DNA of 64,000 bases from Rhizocola hellebori (GCF_016862955.1 NZ_BONY01000005.1:124001-188000), one strand, 5' to 3'. Shown: positions 7,957 to 16,632, numbered from the stretch's first letter. Notes: generated from the letters alone by a model not told the origin. A program made the numbers and translations.

Positions 7957-8652
7957 ATGAAACTGACAGGCAAGAACGGGTTGCGGACCGCTGCCGTGCT
8001 GGCAGCCGTAACCGCGATGATCGGCGTTTCGGCCCTGCCCGCGGCCGCTCACGTGACGGTCAACCCCAAGGAGGCCACGGTCGGCGGCTACGCGCGGCTG
8101 AACTTCCGGGTCCCCAACGAAAGCGACTCCGAGTCCACGGTGAAGGTGGAGGTGGCCTTCCCCGAGGACGCGCCGTTCGCGAGCGTGTCGGTCAAGCCAT
8201 CGGCCGGCTGGACCGTCGCCACGGAGAAACGCAAGCTGAGCAAGCCGATAAAGAACCACGACTCGGAGATCACCGAGGCGGTGTCGAAGATCACCTGGAC
8301 CGCCGACGGGTCAGCCGCGGTCAAGCCCGGCCAGTTCCAGGAGTTCGACCTGTCGGTCGGGCCGGTACCCGACGTCAAGCAGATCATCTTCAAGGCCTTG
8401 CAGACCTACTCCGACGGCACGATTGTGCGCTGGATCGATGAGCCCAAGGAAGGGGCCGAGGTGGAGCATCCCGCCCCGGTGCTCAAAGTCGTCAAAGCGG
8501 CTGCGGCTGCCGCGCCCGCGCCCGCCGCGAAAGAGGAAAGCGGCGAGGGCAGCGGCGTCAGCTGGGCGATCGCGCTCGGTGCGGTGGCCCTGCTGGTCTC
8601 GCTGGCGGCCTTGGGGCTGAGCCTGCGCCGTCCCGCACCGCCCGCTGGCTAG
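7957..8652 (+). CDS. YcnI-type copper-binding membrane-anchored protein (DUF1775)
   Basis: A 231-residue exported protein: signal peptide to Ala31, mature chain beginning with His32 (AHVTVNPKEA), a DUF1775/YcnI domain to about residue 170 (YARLNFRVPNES, PGQFQEFDLSVG, VRWIDEP), an Ala/Pro linker and a C-terminal membrane helix at about 201-222 with an Arg stop. In YcnI the N-terminal histidine of the mature protein is part of the copper site, so this is likely a cell-surface copper chaperone. ATG 7957 is preferred over the GTG at 7897 because it gives a normal signal peptide and follows GAAGGA. No CopC or CopD gene is adjacent. It converges with the small Cys-rich protein gene. Confidence 0.88.
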   Translation: MKLTGKNGLRTAAVLAAVTAMIGVSALPAAAHVTVNPKEATVGGYARLNFRVPNESDSESTVKVEVAFPEDAPFASVSVKPSAGWTVATEKRKLSKPIKNHDSEITEAVSKITWTADGSAAVKPGQFQEFDLSVGPVPDVKQIIFKALQTYSDGTIVRWIDEPKEGAEVEHPAPVLKVVKAAAAAAPAPAAKEESGEGSGVSWAIALGAVALLVSLAALGLSLRRPAPPAG

Positions 8653-8676
8653 CGTGCTACGACGCCGTCGCGACGG

Positions 8677-8940
8677 TCAGTCGACAACGTAAGGGCAGTG
8701 CCGGCAGCCGCGCCCGCAACACGTGCCCCGGTCGGCCAGGAAGCGTGCGTTCAACACGAACAGGCCAGTCACCGGGTCGAGGTAACCCGGCTGGGCCGAC
8801 CGCAGCGATTCGTCATGTGCGAGCAGGATCTCTTTCCGGCCGGGATGATCGGCCGGAAGGCGCGACAGCGCGGGCTCGGCGAGGCCGCGCGCGGCCAGCG
8901 GCAGGCGACGCTCACCGGCACCGCCATCTTGCTTGTCCAT
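8677..8940 (-). CDS. Small cysteine-rich protein, DUF5522-like
   Basis: An 87-residue soluble protein whose C-terminus reads GTCCGRGCRHCPY, the conserved signature I associate with the DUF5522 family, found in bacteria and eukaryotes with no known function. Four cysteines and a histidine in twelve residues suggest a metal site, most simply zinc. The first half is charged and rich in Ala and Leu. Start at 8940 is supported by GGGAAG upstream, and gives an ordinary length; the open frame runs on to 9567 but without coding character. It is convergent with the YcnI gene and divergent from the next small gene. Confidence 0.7.
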   Translation of the reverse strand: MDKQDGGAGERRLPLAARGLAEPALSRLPADHPGRKEILLAHDESLRSAQPGYLDPVTGLFVLNARFLADRGTCCGRGCRHCPYVVD

Positions 8941-9168
8941 TCTGGGCGCTTCCCGTCTGAGTCCGGTCGCAGGCGGCGATGAGCATAACCGGTGGTGCCT
9001 TGCGCCGCTGGCGATTCCACAGCGCCATCGCCTGCACCGAACATGGCGCGCCGTAAACAAACGGCCTGCCTTCGTTGCGCCGGTGTACGGTGAAGGTATT
9101 CCGGACTCGACGACATCCCAAATCGTGAGGTGCGCGCCACACCGGCCTAAGCCTTTATGAGGGACAGC

Positions 9169-9381
9169 ATGTCCGACCAGATAAGCCCGGATCATCCAAC
9201 CGCAGTCCACATCGATAGAGCGGAGATCGTCGCGCTGCTGCGATCCAGGGGCATGGATGAGAGAGCCGACTGGGTCGACCGGGAACTTCCCGCCCTGGTC
9301 GACATCCGGGCGAATGAGGCCCTCCTGCGGATGCTGCGGATCGATCCGGCGGCGATATCCGGCGCCGACGGTCGCCACTGA
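9169..9381 (+). CDS. Small acidic protein of unknown function
   Basis: A 70-residue open frame following a good RBS (GAGGGA before ATG 9169). The product is hydrophilic and mostly helical: IDRAEIVALLRSRGMDERADWVDRELP is followed by an amphipathic ANEALLRMLRI. I do not recognise a family, but the helical pattern, RBS and GC-rich third positions support a real gene. It stands alone, divergent from the Cys-rich protein gene, and may encode a small regulatory or adaptor protein; that is a guess. Confidence 0.55.
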   Translation: MSDQISPDHPTAVHIDRAEIVALLRSRGMDERADWVDRELPALVDIRANEALLRMLRIDPAAISGADGRH

Positions 9382-9477
9382 CACCTGCCGGATTTCGTGC
9401 CGTGTCCGGCGCGGCAGGCTTGGCATTCCGCGCTGATAACCGCCAGCTCGCCTTGCGCCGTGTAGGGTATGGGACAT

Positions 9478-9762
9478 ATGGCTACCTATCGAAGTCCCGC
9501 AGTGTTGCTGTCCGCGGACGGCACAAGAACATCCGGCACCGCCGCGCTTTTCACCGAGCCCGCGCATAAAGGTGGCATTGCGCCTTGGGCGGGCGATTTC
9601 CGGCTCGCAGCCGGTTCCCCCGGCATAAAGAACCCCGTTGGCAAGATCTTGACTCTGGAGATGCCGGATGGCCGGTCGGGCCAGGTGGTCGTCCAGAGGC
9701 TCAAAGGTGCGTCGAAGAACGTCGTGTTAGCTCTCCTTGGTGAAGGCCTGGCCCCCTTCTGA
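9478..9762 (+). CDS. Small hypothetical protein, beta-rich
   Basis: A 94-residue protein with alternating hydrophobic pattern and glycine turns (AVLLSADG, GTAALF, WAGDFRLA, KILTLEMPDGRSGQVVV), suggesting a small beta-barrel domain. There is no signal peptide or membrane segment. ATG 9478 is preferred; ATG 9469 would add three residues. I do not recognise its family. It is followed closely by the methyltransferase gene, which seems to have its own promoter. Confidence 0.6.
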   Translation: MATYRSPAVLLSADGTRTSGTAALFTEPAHKGGIAPWAGDFRLAAGSPGIKNPVGKILTLEMPDGRSGQVVVQRLKGASKNVVLALLGEGLAPF

Positions 9763-9764
9763 TC

Positions 9765-9792
9765 TTGGAAGTGCCGTGATCTCCGGTAGGGT
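9765..9792 (+). promoter_or_regulatory. Possible leaderless promoter of the O-methyltransferase gene
   Basis: TTGGAA (9765-9770), a 16-base spacer and TAGGGT (9787-9792) put the expected start of transcription at or next to ATG 9799. No Shine-Dalgarno sequence lies before that ATG, so a leaderless message is plausible. Confidence 0.4.
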
Positions 9793-9798
9793 CTGGCC

Positions 9799-10803
9799 AT
9801 GGATGCATCGGCCAGACTGCTGGGGCTAATCAACGGTTATAGGGTGTCTCAGGCGGTTTACGTCGCCGCTCGGCTCGGTCTGGCGGATCACTTGGCCGAC
9901 GAGCCGATGACGATAGCCGGGTTGGCCTCCACTGTGGGCTGCGACGGGCCGGCGTTGCGGCGCTTGGTGCGGGGACTGGTGGCCGTCGAGGTGTTGGCGG
10001 AGCTCGATGATGGCCGGATTGCGTTGGCCCCCTTGGGTCAGCAGCTGCGCAGCGATGCCCCAGGCAAGCTCGGGGACTGGGCGGGATTCGTCGGCCGGCC
10101 CTCGACGTGGCAGGCATGGGGGGCGCTGGAGCACAGCGTGCGCACGGGCCAGAACGCTTTCGTCAGTGTGCATGGGCGCGACGTGTGGCAGTTTCGCGCG
10201 GAGGATCCGGCCGAAGGACAGATCTTCGACGCTGCCATGACCGCGATCGCCAATAACATCGTGGAGGCGATGCTGGCGGCCTACGACTTTTCCGGTATCG
10301 GCTCGGTGGCAGACATCGGCGGCGGGCACGGTGCCTTGCTCGCCGCCCTGCTGACCAGGTACCCGGCGATGAAGGGTATTTTGTTTGATCAGCCGCATGT
10401 GGTGGCCGGCGCGGCTGAGCCGGTGCGGCTGGCGGGCGTGGCCGATCGATGCGAAATCGTCGGCGGTGACTTCTTTGCGGCAGTTCCGTCCAATGTAGAC
10501 GCTTATCTGGTCAAGTCGGTGGTGCATGATTGGCCTGACGAGCAAGCCATCGCCATCCTGCGAAGCTGCCGGGCCGCGATGAAGCCATCCTCGAAAATTC
10601 TGCTGATAGAACGGGTGATCAGCGGTCCGCCGTATTTGCTGTCCTCGGTCATGTCCGATCTGAACATGCTGGTCGGCCCCGGCGGCCAGGAACGCTCCGA
10701 AGACGAGTACGCGCGCCTTCTGATCGCGGCAGGACTTAAGCTTTCCAAGGCGATTCCCACCGACAGCGGATTCTGGATCGTGGAAGCCAAGGCCGATAAC
10801 TAG
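9799..10803 (+). CDS. Small-molecule O-methyltransferase (COMT/acetylserotonin type)
   Basis: A 334-residue SAM-dependent methyltransferase. Residues 1-100 form the winged-helix dimerisation domain (GYRVSQAVYVAARLGLADHL, then LRRLVRGLVAVEVL). The catalytic domain has the SAM loop DIGGGHG at 172-178, a GGDFF motif near 222-226 and KSVVHDW with the likely general base His243. Members methylate phenolic hydroxyls of natural products or related small molecules in the cytoplasm. No biosynthetic cluster surrounds it, so the substrate is unknown. Its TAG stop overlaps that of the converging lacI gene by two bases. Confidence 0.87.
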   Translation: MDASARLLGLINGYRVSQAVYVAARLGLADHLADEPMTIAGLASTVGCDGPALRRLVRGLVAVEVLAELDDGRIALAPLGQQLRSDAPGKLGDWAGFVGRPSTWQAWGALEHSVRTGQNAFVSVHGRDVWQFRAEDPAEGQIFDAAMTAIANNIVEAMLAAYDFSGIGSVADIGGGHGALLAALLTRYPAMKGILFDQPHVVAGAAEPVRLAGVADRCEIVGGDFFAAVPSNVDAYLVKSVVHDWPDEQAIAILRSCRAAMKPSSKILLIERVISGPPYLLSSVMSDLNMLVGPGGQERSEDEYARLLIAAGLKLSKAIPTDSGFWIVEAKADN

Positions 10804-11858
10804 GACCGAGGTGGTGCGGTGCTGTCCCGGACCACCAGGGTGGTCGGCAGCTCGACGCGGGTCAGGGCCGGCACCGGGCCGGCGATCAACGCAAGCAGAA
10901 GGTTGGCGGCGGCGGCGCCGATGTCCCGAAACGGTTGCCGCACCGTGGTCAAAGCCGGGTCGCACCAGTTCCCCGCGTCAATGCCGTCGAATCCGACGAC
11001 GCTCAGGTCCTGGGGGATGCGCAAGCCCAGTTGGCGGGCTGCCTTGCAGACTCCCAGCGCCTGAAGGTCGTTGGCGCACAGCAGGGCCGTGGGCGGATCG
11101 GGTTGGCTGAGCAGCTCGCTGCCATGCGCCAGACCGGATTCGAAGGAGAACTCACCTGTCCTGGCCAGCCGAGGCCGCAGGGGTACCCCCGCAATCTCAA
11201 GCGCCGCACGGCAAGCCTCCATACGTTCCCTGGCATACAGGGATTCAACGGGTCCGCCGATCACACCGATCTGCCGGTGGCCCAGCTCGAGCAGGTGCCG
11301 GGTGGCCGCGACCGCGCCCTGCCAGTTGGCCGCGCTCACCGAGGGCACCGGCTGAGTCGGCTGCCCGTTGGGGTCCGCGGCGACCAGGGGGATCGCGCCA
11401 GCCGCTAGCTGCGCATGCTGTTCCGCGGTGAACTGCGAATGGACGATGATCACGCCGGTGGGCCGCTGGGTCAGCAGCCGATCGCACCAGGATCGCTGCC
11501 GCGCCGACGGATCGGCCGGCACTTCGGTGAAGCCCAACCCCAGATCGTGCTCATTGACGACCGCTTGCACGCCACGCATCATCTCGATGGCCAGGTTGGT
11601 CTCCAAACCGTAGAAGACCACCTCGATCCGGGGCGAGGGGAGGATCGCCCCGGGGCGGCGGTATCCGTGCTCGCGCAGCAGTTGTTCGACCCTGCGGCGG
11701 GTGTCGGCCGCGACGTCGGAGCGGCCGTTGAGGACCCTCGACACGGTGGGAGGCGACACCCCGGCCAGCCGCGCGATCGTTGCCACAGTCAACTCGCCGC
11801 GTCGACGCCCACGGCGCGCACCGAAGCCGCGGACTGTAGCCGAATCTCCACCCTCCAT
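10800..11858 (-). CDS. LacI-family repressor no. 1, last gene of a sugar-importer operon
   Basis: A 352-residue repressor. After a basic leader it has the LacI helix-turn-helix (VATIARLAGVSPPTVSRVLNG, with the ADTRRRVEQLLREHGYRR hinge at about 52-70), then a periplasmic-binding-protein-like sensor domain with ATRHLLELGHRQIGVIGGP, ALLCANDLQALGV and SVVGFDGID. It should bind an operator as a dimer and release it on sugar binding. The RBS GGGAGGTGAGG precedes ATG 11858. It lies 42 bp after the permease gene on the same strand and so is probably cotranscribed with the importer it controls. It resembles LacI no. 2 at 15542-16585. Confidence 0.9.
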   Translation of the reverse strand: MEGGDSATVRGFGARRGRRRGELTVATIARLAGVSPPTVSRVLNGRSDVAADTRRRVEQLLREHGYRRPGAILPSPRIEVVFYGLETNLAIEMMRGVQAVVNEHDLGLGFTEVPADPSARQRSWCDRLLTQRPTGVIIVHSQFTAEQHAQLAAGAIPLVAADPNGQPTQPVPSVSAANWQGAVAATRHLLELGHRQIGVIGGPVESLYARERMEACRAALEIAGVPLRPRLARTGEFSFESGLAHGSELLSQPDPPTALLCANDLQALGVCKAARQLGLRIPQDLSVVGFDGIDAGNWCDPALTTVRQPFRDIGAAAANLLLALIAGPVPALTRVELPTTLVVRDSTAPPRS

Positions 11859-11900
11859 GGCCTCACCTCCCTCTTCGACCGGAATCTGTTCGCTAAATCG

Positions 11901-12755
11901 TCAACCCTTCACGGCTCCGGTCAGGCCCCCCACGATCCGGCGCTGGAACAGGCTGAAGAAAACCAGCGCTGGCACCATAGACAAGGAGGTAAACGCCAGG
12001 ACCTTTGCTGTGTCGACCGAATACTGCGACGCGAAGGCCTGCACACCAAGGGGCAGCGTGAACGTTGTCTCCCGGTTGAGGATGAACAGCGGTAGCAGAT
12101 AGCTGTTCCAGCTGGCGATGAAGGTCAGGATAGCCACGGTGATGACGCCCGGCATGGACAGCGGCAGCACCATCCGCCAGAAAAAGCCCAACCGGCCACA
12201 GCCGTCGATCGCTGCCGCCTCCTGGATTTCGTCGGGGATTGCCCGCAGGAACGGGACCAGGATGATGATTGTCATCGGAATGGCGAACCCGATCTGGGGG
12301 AGGATCACCCCGGGCAGCGTGTTCATCAGCCCGACGGTCTTGACGAGGATGTACAGCGGCGTGATCGCCACGGTCAGCGGGAACATCAGGCCGGCGGCGA
12401 ACAGTGAGTACATCGCCCCTCGGCCCCGGAACCGGTAGCGCGCAAGGATAAAGCTCGTCATGAGGCCGAGGGTGACCACTCCTGCGGTGGTGCTTGTGGC
12501 CACGACGGTGGAGTTGATCACCTCGCGCCAGAACACCTCGCCGCCGAGCACGTCGAGATAGTTGTTCACATTCCAGGGATTTGGCCACCCCGCCGGGTCG
12601 GTGGTGATCTGCGCGTTCGTCCGGAAGCCACCGATGATGATGTAGACGACCGGGGCCAGCATCGCCCCGATGAGCAACAGCGCAAGAAGGTATACCGGCT
12701 GGTTCCCCGACGCGGGTCTCCGGCCGGATCGGATCGCTACAGTTGGTGTTGCCAT
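11901..12755 (-). CDS. CUT1 sugar ABC transporter permease (MalG-like)
   Basis: A 284-residue inner-membrane protein with six predicted helices and the EAA loop (EAAAIDGCGRLGFFWRMVLPL) that docks on the ATPase. It forms the membrane channel with the MalF-like partner and is fed by the lipoprotein encoded at 13761-15053. ATG 12755 overlaps the partner's stop as TGATG, so the two are translationally coupled; the TTG at 12758 is a weaker alternative. No ATPase gene lies in the operon, which fits actinobacterial systems that share one MsiK-like ATPase. The substrate is probably a plant-wall oligosaccharide, judged from neighbours only. Confidence 0.9.
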   Translation of the reverse strand: MATPTVAIRSGRRPASGNQPVYLLALLLIGAMLAPVVYIIIGGFRTNAQITTDPAGWPNPWNVNNYLDVLGGEVFWREVINSTVVATSTTAGVVTLGLMTSFILARYRFRGRGAMYSLFAAGLMFPLTVAITPLYILVKTVGLMNTLPGVILPQIGFAIPMTIIILVPFLRAIPDEIQEAAAIDGCGRLGFFWRMVLPLSMPGVITVAILTFIASWNSYLLPLFILNRETTFTLPLGVQAFASQYSVDTAKVLAFTSLSMVPALVFFSLFQRRIVGGLTGAVKG

Positions 12756-13747
12756 CAAATCCCCGCTCCGGTGATCGCGCCTTCGGTGTCACGGCGCAGG
12801 ACGAACCGTTGGTACAGCAGGGCAGCGGTGAGCGAGATGAGAAACAGAACCACAGCCACGGCGTTGCCGTACCCGTACTCCCCGGCGATGCGCCCGTTGG
12901 CGACCATATAGGTGGCCATGGTGGACGTCCCGGCCGTTGCGGCCACGTACTGACCCCAGATGATGTAAACAAGGTCGAACAGCTGGAGAGCGCCGATCAT
13001 CGACAGGAACGCCCAGATGCGGATCGTCGGCCCGAGCAGCGGCAGCGTGACCCGGCGCTGGATCTGCCAGTACGACGCCCCGTCGATCGCCGCGGCCTCC
13101 GTCAGCTCGTCGGGGATGCCCTGCAGGCCGGCGAGGAAGAGGATGACGGCGAAGCCGATGTACTTCCAGGTGAGGATGCCCATCAGTGTCCAGATCGCCA
13201 TCCCGGGGTCAGACAGCCAATCGTTGTGCAGCCAGCCCAGCCCGAAACGTTCGAGCAGGGCGTTGAAGGCGCCGTCGCCTTGCAGCATCAGGCTCCAGCC
13301 GGTTCCGACCACCACTTCGGAAATCACATAGGGCACGAAGACGAGCACCCGGATGAGCGTCTGCCCGCGCATCTTGCGGTTGAGGAGCAAGGCGAGCAGG
13401 ATGGCGGCCGGACCTTGGATGACCAGTGACAGCACGACGATGATGGCATTGTGCTTCAGCGCGTCGATGAAAGTGGTGTCCTGGAAGATGAGTATGTAGT
13501 TGCGAAAGCCGACGAAATTCGTGGGCGGGCCGTAGCCCTGCCAGCTGAAGAAGCCGTAATACGCCGCTACGGCAACCGGCAGGATGACGAAGGTGACGAA
13601 CACCAGCAGCGTCGGCCCGGTCATCAGGGCGATTTCCAGCCGGGCGGGCCACCCGATCCCTTTGCGGCCCTTGCGCATCCGGGGCAGGGCTGGAGGTGGC
13701 GCGACGACCGCGCCACCTCCAACGTTGTTGTGGTTCGAGCTAGACAT
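12755..13747 (-). CDS. CUT1 sugar ABC transporter permease (MalF-like)
   Basis: A 330-residue permease with a Gly/Pro-rich cytoplasmic leader, six membrane helices from about residue 40 onward, and the EAA loop EAAAIDGASYWQIQRRVTLPL near residue 240. It pairs with the MalG-like subunit encoded immediately downstream with a 1-base overlap. The binding-lipoprotein gene ends 13 bases upstream. The ATG at 13747 is the start of a run that aligns in length with the family; its leader is a little long and ATG 13678 is an alternative. Confidence 0.9.
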   Translation of the reverse strand: MSSSNHNNVGGGAVVAPPPALPRMRKGRKGIGWPARLEIALMTGPTLLVFVTFVILPVAVAAYYGFFSWQGYGPPTNFVGFRNYILIFQDTTFIDALKHNAIIVVLSLVIQGPAAILLALLLNRKMRGQTLIRVLVFVPYVISEVVVGTGWSLMLQGDGAFNALLERFGLGWLHNDWLSDPGMAIWTLMGILTWKYIGFAVILFLAGLQGIPDELTEAAAIDGASYWQIQRRVTLPLLGPTIRIWAFLSMIGALQLFDLVYIIWGQYVAATAGTSTMATYMVANGRIAGEYGYGNAVAVVLFLISLTAALLYQRFVLRRDTEGAITGAGI

Positions 13748-13760
13748 GGGTGGGGGATCT

Positions 13761-15053
13761 CTATGCCCTCTTGGCGGCGGTCTTGACCGCGTTGACGATG
13801 TCCTGGGCGGTACCCTTGCCGGCCAACAGGTTCACCACTGCAGTGTTGAGCGCGTTGCCGACGTTCTGCCCGTAGACCGTGTCGAGCCATTGCGAGACAT
13901 AGGGAGCCTTGCTGTAGGCCGCGAGCACGGACTTCAAGTACGGCTCGGACACCATGGCCTGCGCCTCGCTGTTCACCGGCGGCGCGTTGAAGGCCTTGTA
14001 GTAGGCCGACTGCACATCCGTCTTGGCGATGTAGTTGAGGAAGGCGGTGCATTCCGCCTTGGGCGCCTTGACCGAGCAGGAGTAACCGTCGACGCCGCCG
14101 AGGATGGAGCCGGGCTCACCGGCGCCGCCTTCGATGCTGGGGAAGGGGAACCAGTCGAGGTCGGGCAACGGCTTCTGGTCCGGCGTCAACGAGGCGATGA
14201 CCCCCGGGTTCCAGGCGCCCATGAGTTCCATCGCTGCCTTGTGGTTCGCGAGGAGACCGGCCGAGCTGCCCGCGCCCTGCTGGGCCGAGGTGGTCAGGAA
14301 GTCGTTGTTGAACGGTTTCGTCGCGGCGAAGTCCTGGACGTCCTGACCGGCCTTCAGCCAGCAGGCGTTGTCGAAGGCCAGCGTCTTGGCGGTCTCGCTG
14401 AGCGTGGCTGGGCTGCACTCGCGCAGCGCGAAGAAGTAGTAGTAGAAGGCGGCCGGCCAGGCGTCCTTGGCCCCGAGCGCGATCGGCTGGACGCCGGCGG
14501 TCTTCAGCTTGTCGACAGCGCTGCGCAGCTCGGCAAGCGTGGTCGGCGTCTGGGCGATGCCGGCCTTGGCGAACTGATCCTTGCTGTAGAAGAAGCCACC
14601 GGGCAGGACAGCCACCGGCATCGCGTAAACCTTGTTGTCGATCGTCTGCGCCTTGAATGACCCCGCCGAGATGACCTTCTTGGTGGCCTCGGTGATGGAG
14701 CCCGTGATGTCCATCAGCTGGCCCGCCTTGACCATCGCGGCCATCTTGCCGCCGCCGCGCTGCAAGAAGACGTCGGGTGCGTCGCCGGAGTTCAGGGCGG
14801 TCTGAAGTTTGCCGTCCATGTCCTCGTTCTGGATCGACTGGATTTCGATCTTCACGTTCGGGTTGGCGGCCTGGAAGTCGGCGACGGTTTTCTCCCAGAA
14901 GGCCTTGCCATCACCCGTTGTGGCGTTGTGCCAAAAGCTCATCGTCACCTTGCCACCGCTGCCGTCCCCCGAGTCGTCATCACCGCAGGCGGCGATTCCC
15001 AGGACCGCAGTCGCCAGGACAACCGACGTCGCTAAAAGCTTTCTCGCCCTCAT
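13761..15053 (-). CDS. Sugar-binding lipoprotein of ABC importer no. 1
   Basis: A 430-residue extracellular solute-binding protein (family 1 type). The signal peptide ends in a lipobox (VLGIAAC), so the mature protein is anchored by its N-terminal cysteine. Typical features follow: MSFWHNATTGDG, DAPDVFLQRGG, YAMPVAVLPGGFFYSKD. ATG 15053 follows AGAGGA, with TTG 15056 as a weaker alternative. It is the first gene of a minus-strand operon (lipoprotein, two permeases, LacI no. 1) and faces the regulatory gap 15054-15541. The ligand is likely an oligosaccharide but is not decided by the sequence. Confidence 0.9.
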   Translation of the reverse strand: MRARKLLATSVVLATAVLGIAACGDDDSGDGSGGKVTMSFWHNATTGDGKAFWEKTVADFQAANPNVKIEIQSIQNEDMDGKLQTALNSGDAPDVFLQRGGGKMAAMVKAGQLMDITGSITEATKKVISAGSFKAQTIDNKVYAMPVAVLPGGFFYSKDQFAKAGIAQTPTTLAELRSAVDKLKTAGVQPIALGAKDAWPAAFYYYFFALRECSPATLSETAKTLAFDNACWLKAGQDVQDFAATKPFNNDFLTTSAQQGAGSSAGLLANHKAAMELMGAWNPGVIASLTPDQKPLPDLDWFPFPSIEGGAGEPGSILGGVDGYSCSVKAPKAECTAFLNYIAKTDVQSAYYKAFNAPPVNSEAQAMVSEPYLKSVLAAYSKAPYVSQWLDTVYGQNVGNALNTAVVNLLAGKGTAQDIVNAVKTAAKRA

Positions 15054-15315
15054 CAACCTGTCCTCTCTGCTGAGTTAGCCCACGTGGGGCTTCAACAGCC
15101 AACAACCGGCCACCCATCGGAGGCCGTTAACGGATCGCATCTGAATTCCTTTGAGGGAATGGAGCCGTCCGGCCCAAATGTCCACTGTGGACACCGAGGG
15201 CTGTTCCCCGTGCCGACAGGCGCTGCCAGTGCCCGCCGCCGGTCGCAGTCGGCCCCAGAGAAGCCGGGCCGCCGTTCGGTAAGAGTCGCAGACGTGGCGG
15301 AAAAATACAAGCAAT

Positions 15316-15330
15316 CTTTCCGAAACTTCC
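15316..15330. promoter_or_regulatory. Putative LacI-type operator upstream of importer operon no. 1
   Basis: CTTTCCGAAACTTCC contains overlapping half-sites of the GGAA/TTTC type, similar to the GAAACTTTC sites beside lacI no. 2. It lies about 265 bp upstream of the lipoprotein start, far for a repressor site unless the leader is long. Candidate regulators are LacI no. 1 or no. 2. Confidence 0.4.
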
Positions 15331-15476
15331 AGGGGATCTGATCTTGTGGCCATCATGCTGGACCCTGCGGCTACTGGCTGCACAAATACGAAGCTTGCGG
15401 ATCGGCATCGCCCAGATGGGGCAGGCTGAGGGATGGTCGGCCGCCCGCGCGAGTCGGTTCACGGCCCATGTTGTAT

Positions 15477-15489
15477 CGGAACATTTCCG
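15477..15489. promoter_or_regulatory. Palindrome CGGAA-N3-TTCCG, putative LacI-type operator
   Basis: CGGAACATTTCCG is a perfect 5-3-5 palindrome in an AT-rich patch just downstream of lacI no. 2. It shares the GGAA/TTTCC words with the other sites in this region. It may act as an auxiliary operator. Confidence 0.35.
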
Positions 15490-15541
15490 AAATATTTTAG
15501 ATCGGCTGGTACCAGACGAAGCTGGCGAATCCGGCGCGGAT

Positions 15542-16585
15542 CTACCGCCGGGCGGGCGGGGCGGTGCTTTCCCGGATCACCATCTCCGTGGCCAGTTCCA
15601 GCCGTTTGGGCTGCGGCACCGTGCCCTGGGCCAGGTCCAGCACCATGCGGGCAGCTGCCGCACCCATCTCGGCCAGCGGCTGGCGGACGGTGGTCAACGG
15701 TGGCACCAGCCATCGGTCCAGGGGCTGGTAGTCGTCGAAGCCGACCACGCTCAGATCGCGCGGGACGTGCAGCCCGGCCAGGCTGGCCGCGTGGTAGACG
15801 CCGATGGCCATGCCGTCGTTGAAGGTGAAGATCGCTGTTGGCGGGTCGGAGAGCCGGAGCAGCTCGTTGGTGTGGGTGAGGCCATCGGCGATCTCGAAGC
15901 TGCCTTCCCGGATCAGCGCCGGATCGATCGGCACGCCTGCCGCGTCCAGCGCGGCCCTGTACCCGTCCAGCCGGGCCCGGCTCGACAGCGCCCACTTCGG
16001 ACCGGTTATCACGGCGACGCGGCGGTGCCCCAGCTCAAGCAGATGCCGGGTGGCGGACAGGCCACCGATCCAGTTGGTCGAGCCGACCGAGGGCACGTCG
16101 TCGTCGGGCACTCCGTTCGGGTCCAGGACCACCAACGGGATGCCGGCGGTGGCCAGCTGGGCTCGTTGCTGTGTGGACAGATCGGAGAACACCGGGATGA
16201 CGCCGATCGGGCGGCGGCGCAGCACCCCCTCGAGCCAGCCCCGGCCCGGGGTTTGGCTGCCCTGCGACTCCGACACGACGACCGCGACCTGGTGCTCGAC
16301 AGCGATCCGCTGCACACCTCGGAGGATGTCGACCGGGTAGATGCCCACCAGCTCGTGGAAGACCAGCTCCACAAGGGAGGACAGCTTCAAGGCCTTCCGC
16401 GTCGACCTGTACCCGTGCTCGTGCAACACCTCCAGCACGTGTTCGCGGGTATCGGCCGCCACCGTGGTGCGGCCGTTGAGCACCTTCGACACGGTCGGCG
16501 CGGAAACGCCTGCCAGCCGGGCGATCTCGGCGATGGTGGTCGATCGTTGGGCGTGCGGCGGTTGCGCACCGCTCGTCGGGACCAT
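15542..16585 (-). CDS. LacI-family repressor no. 2
   Basis: A 347-residue repressor with the LacI DNA-binding domain (IAEIARLAGVSAPTVSKVLNG, then ADTREHVLEVLHEHGYRS) and a sugar-sensing domain (ATRHLLELGHRRVAVITGP, AIFTFNDGMAIGV, SVVGFDDYQ). It resembles LacI no. 1 through the whole length, so the two probably arose by duplication and may read similar operators. ATG 16585 is preferred over the GTG at 16615, which adds ten residues not typical of the family. It is divergent from the secreted esterase gene, and two copies of one 12-base word in opposite orientation lie in the shared promoter region. Confidence 0.9.
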   Translation of the reverse strand: MVPTSGAQPPHAQRSTTIAEIARLAGVSAPTVSKVLNGRTTVAADTREHVLEVLHEHGYRSTRKALKLSSLVELVFHELVGIYPVDILRGVQRIAVEHQVAVVVSESQGSQTPGRGWLEGVLRRRPIGVIPVFSDLSTQQRAQLATAGIPLVVLDPNGVPDDDVPSVGSTNWIGGLSATRHLLELGHRRVAVITGPKWALSSRARLDGYRAALDAAGVPIDPALIREGSFEIADGLTHTNELLRLSDPPTAIFTFNDGMAIGVYHAASLAGLHVPRDLSVVGFDDYQPLDRWLVPPLTTVRQPLAEMGAAAARMVLDLAQGTVPQPKRLELATEMVIRESTAPPARR

Positions 16586-16620
16586 GGCCCGAAGTCTAAC
16601 GTCCACCCACGCCACGTCTC

Positions 16621-16632
16621 CAGAAACTTTCC
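16621..16632. promoter_or_regulatory. Operator-like word CAGAAACTTTCC, copy A
   Basis: It contains the 9-base palindrome GAAA-C-TTTC and lies 35 bp upstream of the lacI no. 2 start. An identical 12-base word occurs inverted at 16742-16753. Placement suggests autoregulation of lacI no. 2. Confidence 0.55.

Larger units (their letters stand above)
15054..15541. other. 488-bp regulatory gap between importer operon no. 1 and lacI no. 2
   Basis: No convincing gene is present; short frames here lack coding bias. It should carry the promoter of the importer operon (minus strand) and the end of the lacI no. 2 transcript. Two LacI-like palindromic sites are listed separately. The sequence near 15296-15335 and 15470-15500 is AT-rich compared with the surroundings. 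Confidence 0.6.
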
